NCBI GenBank assembly: GCA_019634925.1
Contig: JAHCAL010000003.1
Location: forward strand, 62,001-126,000
Source: Pseudomonadales bacterium
GTDB lineage: Bacteria > Pseudomonadota > Gammaproteobacteria > Pseudomonadales > Azotimanducaceae
DNA: 64,000 bases
Direction: 5' to 3'
Positions 62,981 through 64,000 of the stretch are shown in pieces. Within the stretch, counting starts at the first letter, position 1. Each line of letters opens with the position of its first letter. The notes beneath the pieces are model-generated. The model worked only from the letters and a program-made list of their open reading frames with translations, was not told where the DNA came from and searched no databases. The translations under genes and the position numbers were made by a program.

Positions 62981-63952
62981 ATGAAAGGGATCGTGGTCGA
63001 GGGCAATCGGCTTGCCTGGCAGGAGGTGCCCACCCCGTCACCGGGTGTCGGCGAAGTCAGCATCGCGGTCGCCGCGACTGCGGTGAACCGCGCCGATCTC
63101 GTGCAGCGGCAGGGCGGGTATCCGCCGCCACCGGGCGCGAGCCCGATCATGGGGCTCGAATGCGCGGGCACGGTGATCGCAGTGGGCGAGGGCGTCACTC
63201 GCGTGGCGCCGGGGGATCGTGTGTGTGCGCTGCTCGCCGGCGGCGGCTACGCCGAACGGGTGGTGGTGCCGGCGGGCCAGGTGCTGCACGTGCCGCGTGG
63301 ACTCGACTTCGTACAGGCGGCGTCGCTGCCCGAGGTCTTTGCGACTGCATGGCTGAACCTGTTCATGGAAGCCGGGCTCGAGCGGGGCGAGCGGGTCGTG
63401 CTGCACGCCGGCGCGTCGGGTGTCGGCACCGCCGGCATCCAGCTTTGCAAGGCGTTCCACAACCCGGTGTTCGTCACCGCCGGCTCCGCTGACAAGATCG
63501 CACGCTGCGTGACCCTTGGCGCGGACACTGGCGTCGACCGCCACGCCGGGGGATTCCAGCAGCAGGTGCTGGCCTGGAGCGACGGCGCCGGCGCGGACGT
63601 GATTCTCGACCCGGTCGGCGGCGCCTACCTGAAGGAGAATCTTGCGAGCCTGAATCTCGGCGGACGGCTGGTATTGATCGGCCTCATGGGCGGTGCGCAG
63701 GCCGAACTCAACCTCGGGCTCATGATGATGAAACGGCTGCGCATCATCGGCTCCACCCTGCGCGCCCGGCCGGTGAGCGAGAAAGCTGCCGTGATGGACG
63801 CGCTGCGCGAACGCGTGTGGCCGCTCATCGAAACGGGCGCCATCGTGCCGGTGGTCGAGGCGGTGCTGCCGATCGAACGGGCCGAGGACGCGCACGCTTT
63901 GATCGCGGGGAACGCGACGGTGGGCAAGGTCGTCATGACCGTGGCGTCATGA
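62981..63952 (+). CDS. NAD(P)H-quinone oxidoreductase, zeta-crystallin/PIG3 type (MDR superfamily)
   Basis: The protein has 323 residues. GroES-like N-domain (AVNRADLVQRQGGYPPPPGASPIMGLECAGTV) and the Rossmann motif HAGASGVGTAGIQL are typical of PIG3-like quinone reductases; structural zinc cysteines are absent. GGAGGA 6 bases before the ATG at 62981 sets the start. It reduces quinones or alpha,beta-unsaturated carbonyls with NADPH. It follows hisF by 35 bases. Confidence 0.92.
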   Translation: MKGIVVEGNRLAWQEVPTPSPGVGEVSIAVAATAVNRADLVQRQGGYPPPPGASPIMGLECAGTVIAVGEGVTRVAPGDRVCALLAGGGYAERVVVPAGQVLHVPRGLDFVQAASLPEVFATAWLNLFMEAGLERGERVVLHAGASGVGTAGIQLCKAFHNPVFVTAGSADKIARCVTLGADTGVDRHAGGFQQQVLAWSDGAGADVILDPVGGAYLKENLASLNLGGRLVLIGLMGGAQAELNLGLMMMKRLRIIGSTLRARPVSEKAAVMDALRERVWPLIETGAIVPVVEAVLPIERAEDAHALIAGNATVGKVVMTVAS

Positions 63953-64000
63953 CCGTCCGGATGCACTGATCCGGCCGAGTTGCGCCTGCAGGGTCGCGAG
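63947..64000 (-). CDS. Possible C-terminal fragment of a leftward gene cut by the window edge
   Basis: An open minus-strand frame of 17 codons (LATLQAQLGRISASGRS, stop at 63947-63949) enters from the right edge and overlaps the quinone oxidoreductase stop. It is too short to assign, and chance cannot be excluded. Confidence 0.2.
   Translation of the reverse strand, partial: LATLQAQLGRISASGRS

Overview
The window is GC-rich, densely packed bacterial DNA. Its gene content and order point to a gammaproteobacterium: ispB opposite rplU-rpmA-obg-proB, then rpsT/murJ/ribF/lspA/fkpB, a PilE/FimT/PilVWX/PilY1 minor-pilin cluster next to PilSR, bamD opposite rluD-pgeF, ilvB-ilvH-ilvC-pssA, and a FabY-type ketosynthase. 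I cannot name the genus. There is no rRNA, CRISPR array, integrase or insertion sequence. One tRNA, tRNA-Pro(CGG), is present.

Layout. 1-6.1 kb is a redox/detoxification accessory segment. It holds a 2-oxoglutarate-type dioxygenase, a leftward OsmC / flavin monooxygenase / carboxymuconolactone-decarboxylase-like set, and a divergent rightward pair. That pair is a thioredoxin-fold composite protein followed by a gene read through an in-frame UGA, which I interpret as selenocysteine in a UGSC-type selenoprotein with a downstream SECIS-like hairpin. 6.1-9.9 kb holds a DUF481 outer-membrane protein, an epoxide hydrolase, an SDR, a GFA protein and tRNA-Pro. 10.1-14.5 kb holds an ABC-2 exporter pair, a TAP-like alpha/beta hydrolase whose 5' coding region contains an 82-bp near-perfect palindrome, and ispB. 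14.5-21.8 kb is housekeeping (ribosomal proteins, Obg, ProB, MurJ, RibF, LspA, FkpB). ileS and ispH are absent from their usual places. 21.9-35.1 kb carries the type IV pilus minor pilins, a giant PilY1 fused to cadherin-like repeats, a PilY2-like protein and PilRS.

35.2-47.4 kb is core metabolism and assembly: BamD, RluD, PgeF, the branched-chain amino-acid genes, PssA, PhhB, DAHP synthase, a HolD-like protein, RimI and RF3. 47.4-57.4 kb holds a receiver protein, a SirB1-like protein, then a lipid-metabolism block: FabY, a thiolase, MoaB and a single-chain 1630-residue carboxylase. The carboxylase has both carboxyltransferase halves, biotin carboxylase and biotin carrier in one polypeptide, in an unusual order. 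57.4-64 kb holds a structured intergenic inverted repeat, a TSUP permease divergent from a LysR regulator, a GST, ferrochelatase, HisH-HisF and a quinone oxidoreductase.

The strongest leads are the putative selenoprotein with its divergent thiol/flavin gene set (about 1.0-5.9 kb), the permuted all-in-one carboxylase (52.5-57.4 kb), the PilY1 fusion, and two long palindromes (13.35-13.43 kb, inside a gene; 57.44-57.58 kb, intergenic). Several genes also carry 12-14 bp tandem repeats exactly at their stop codons.
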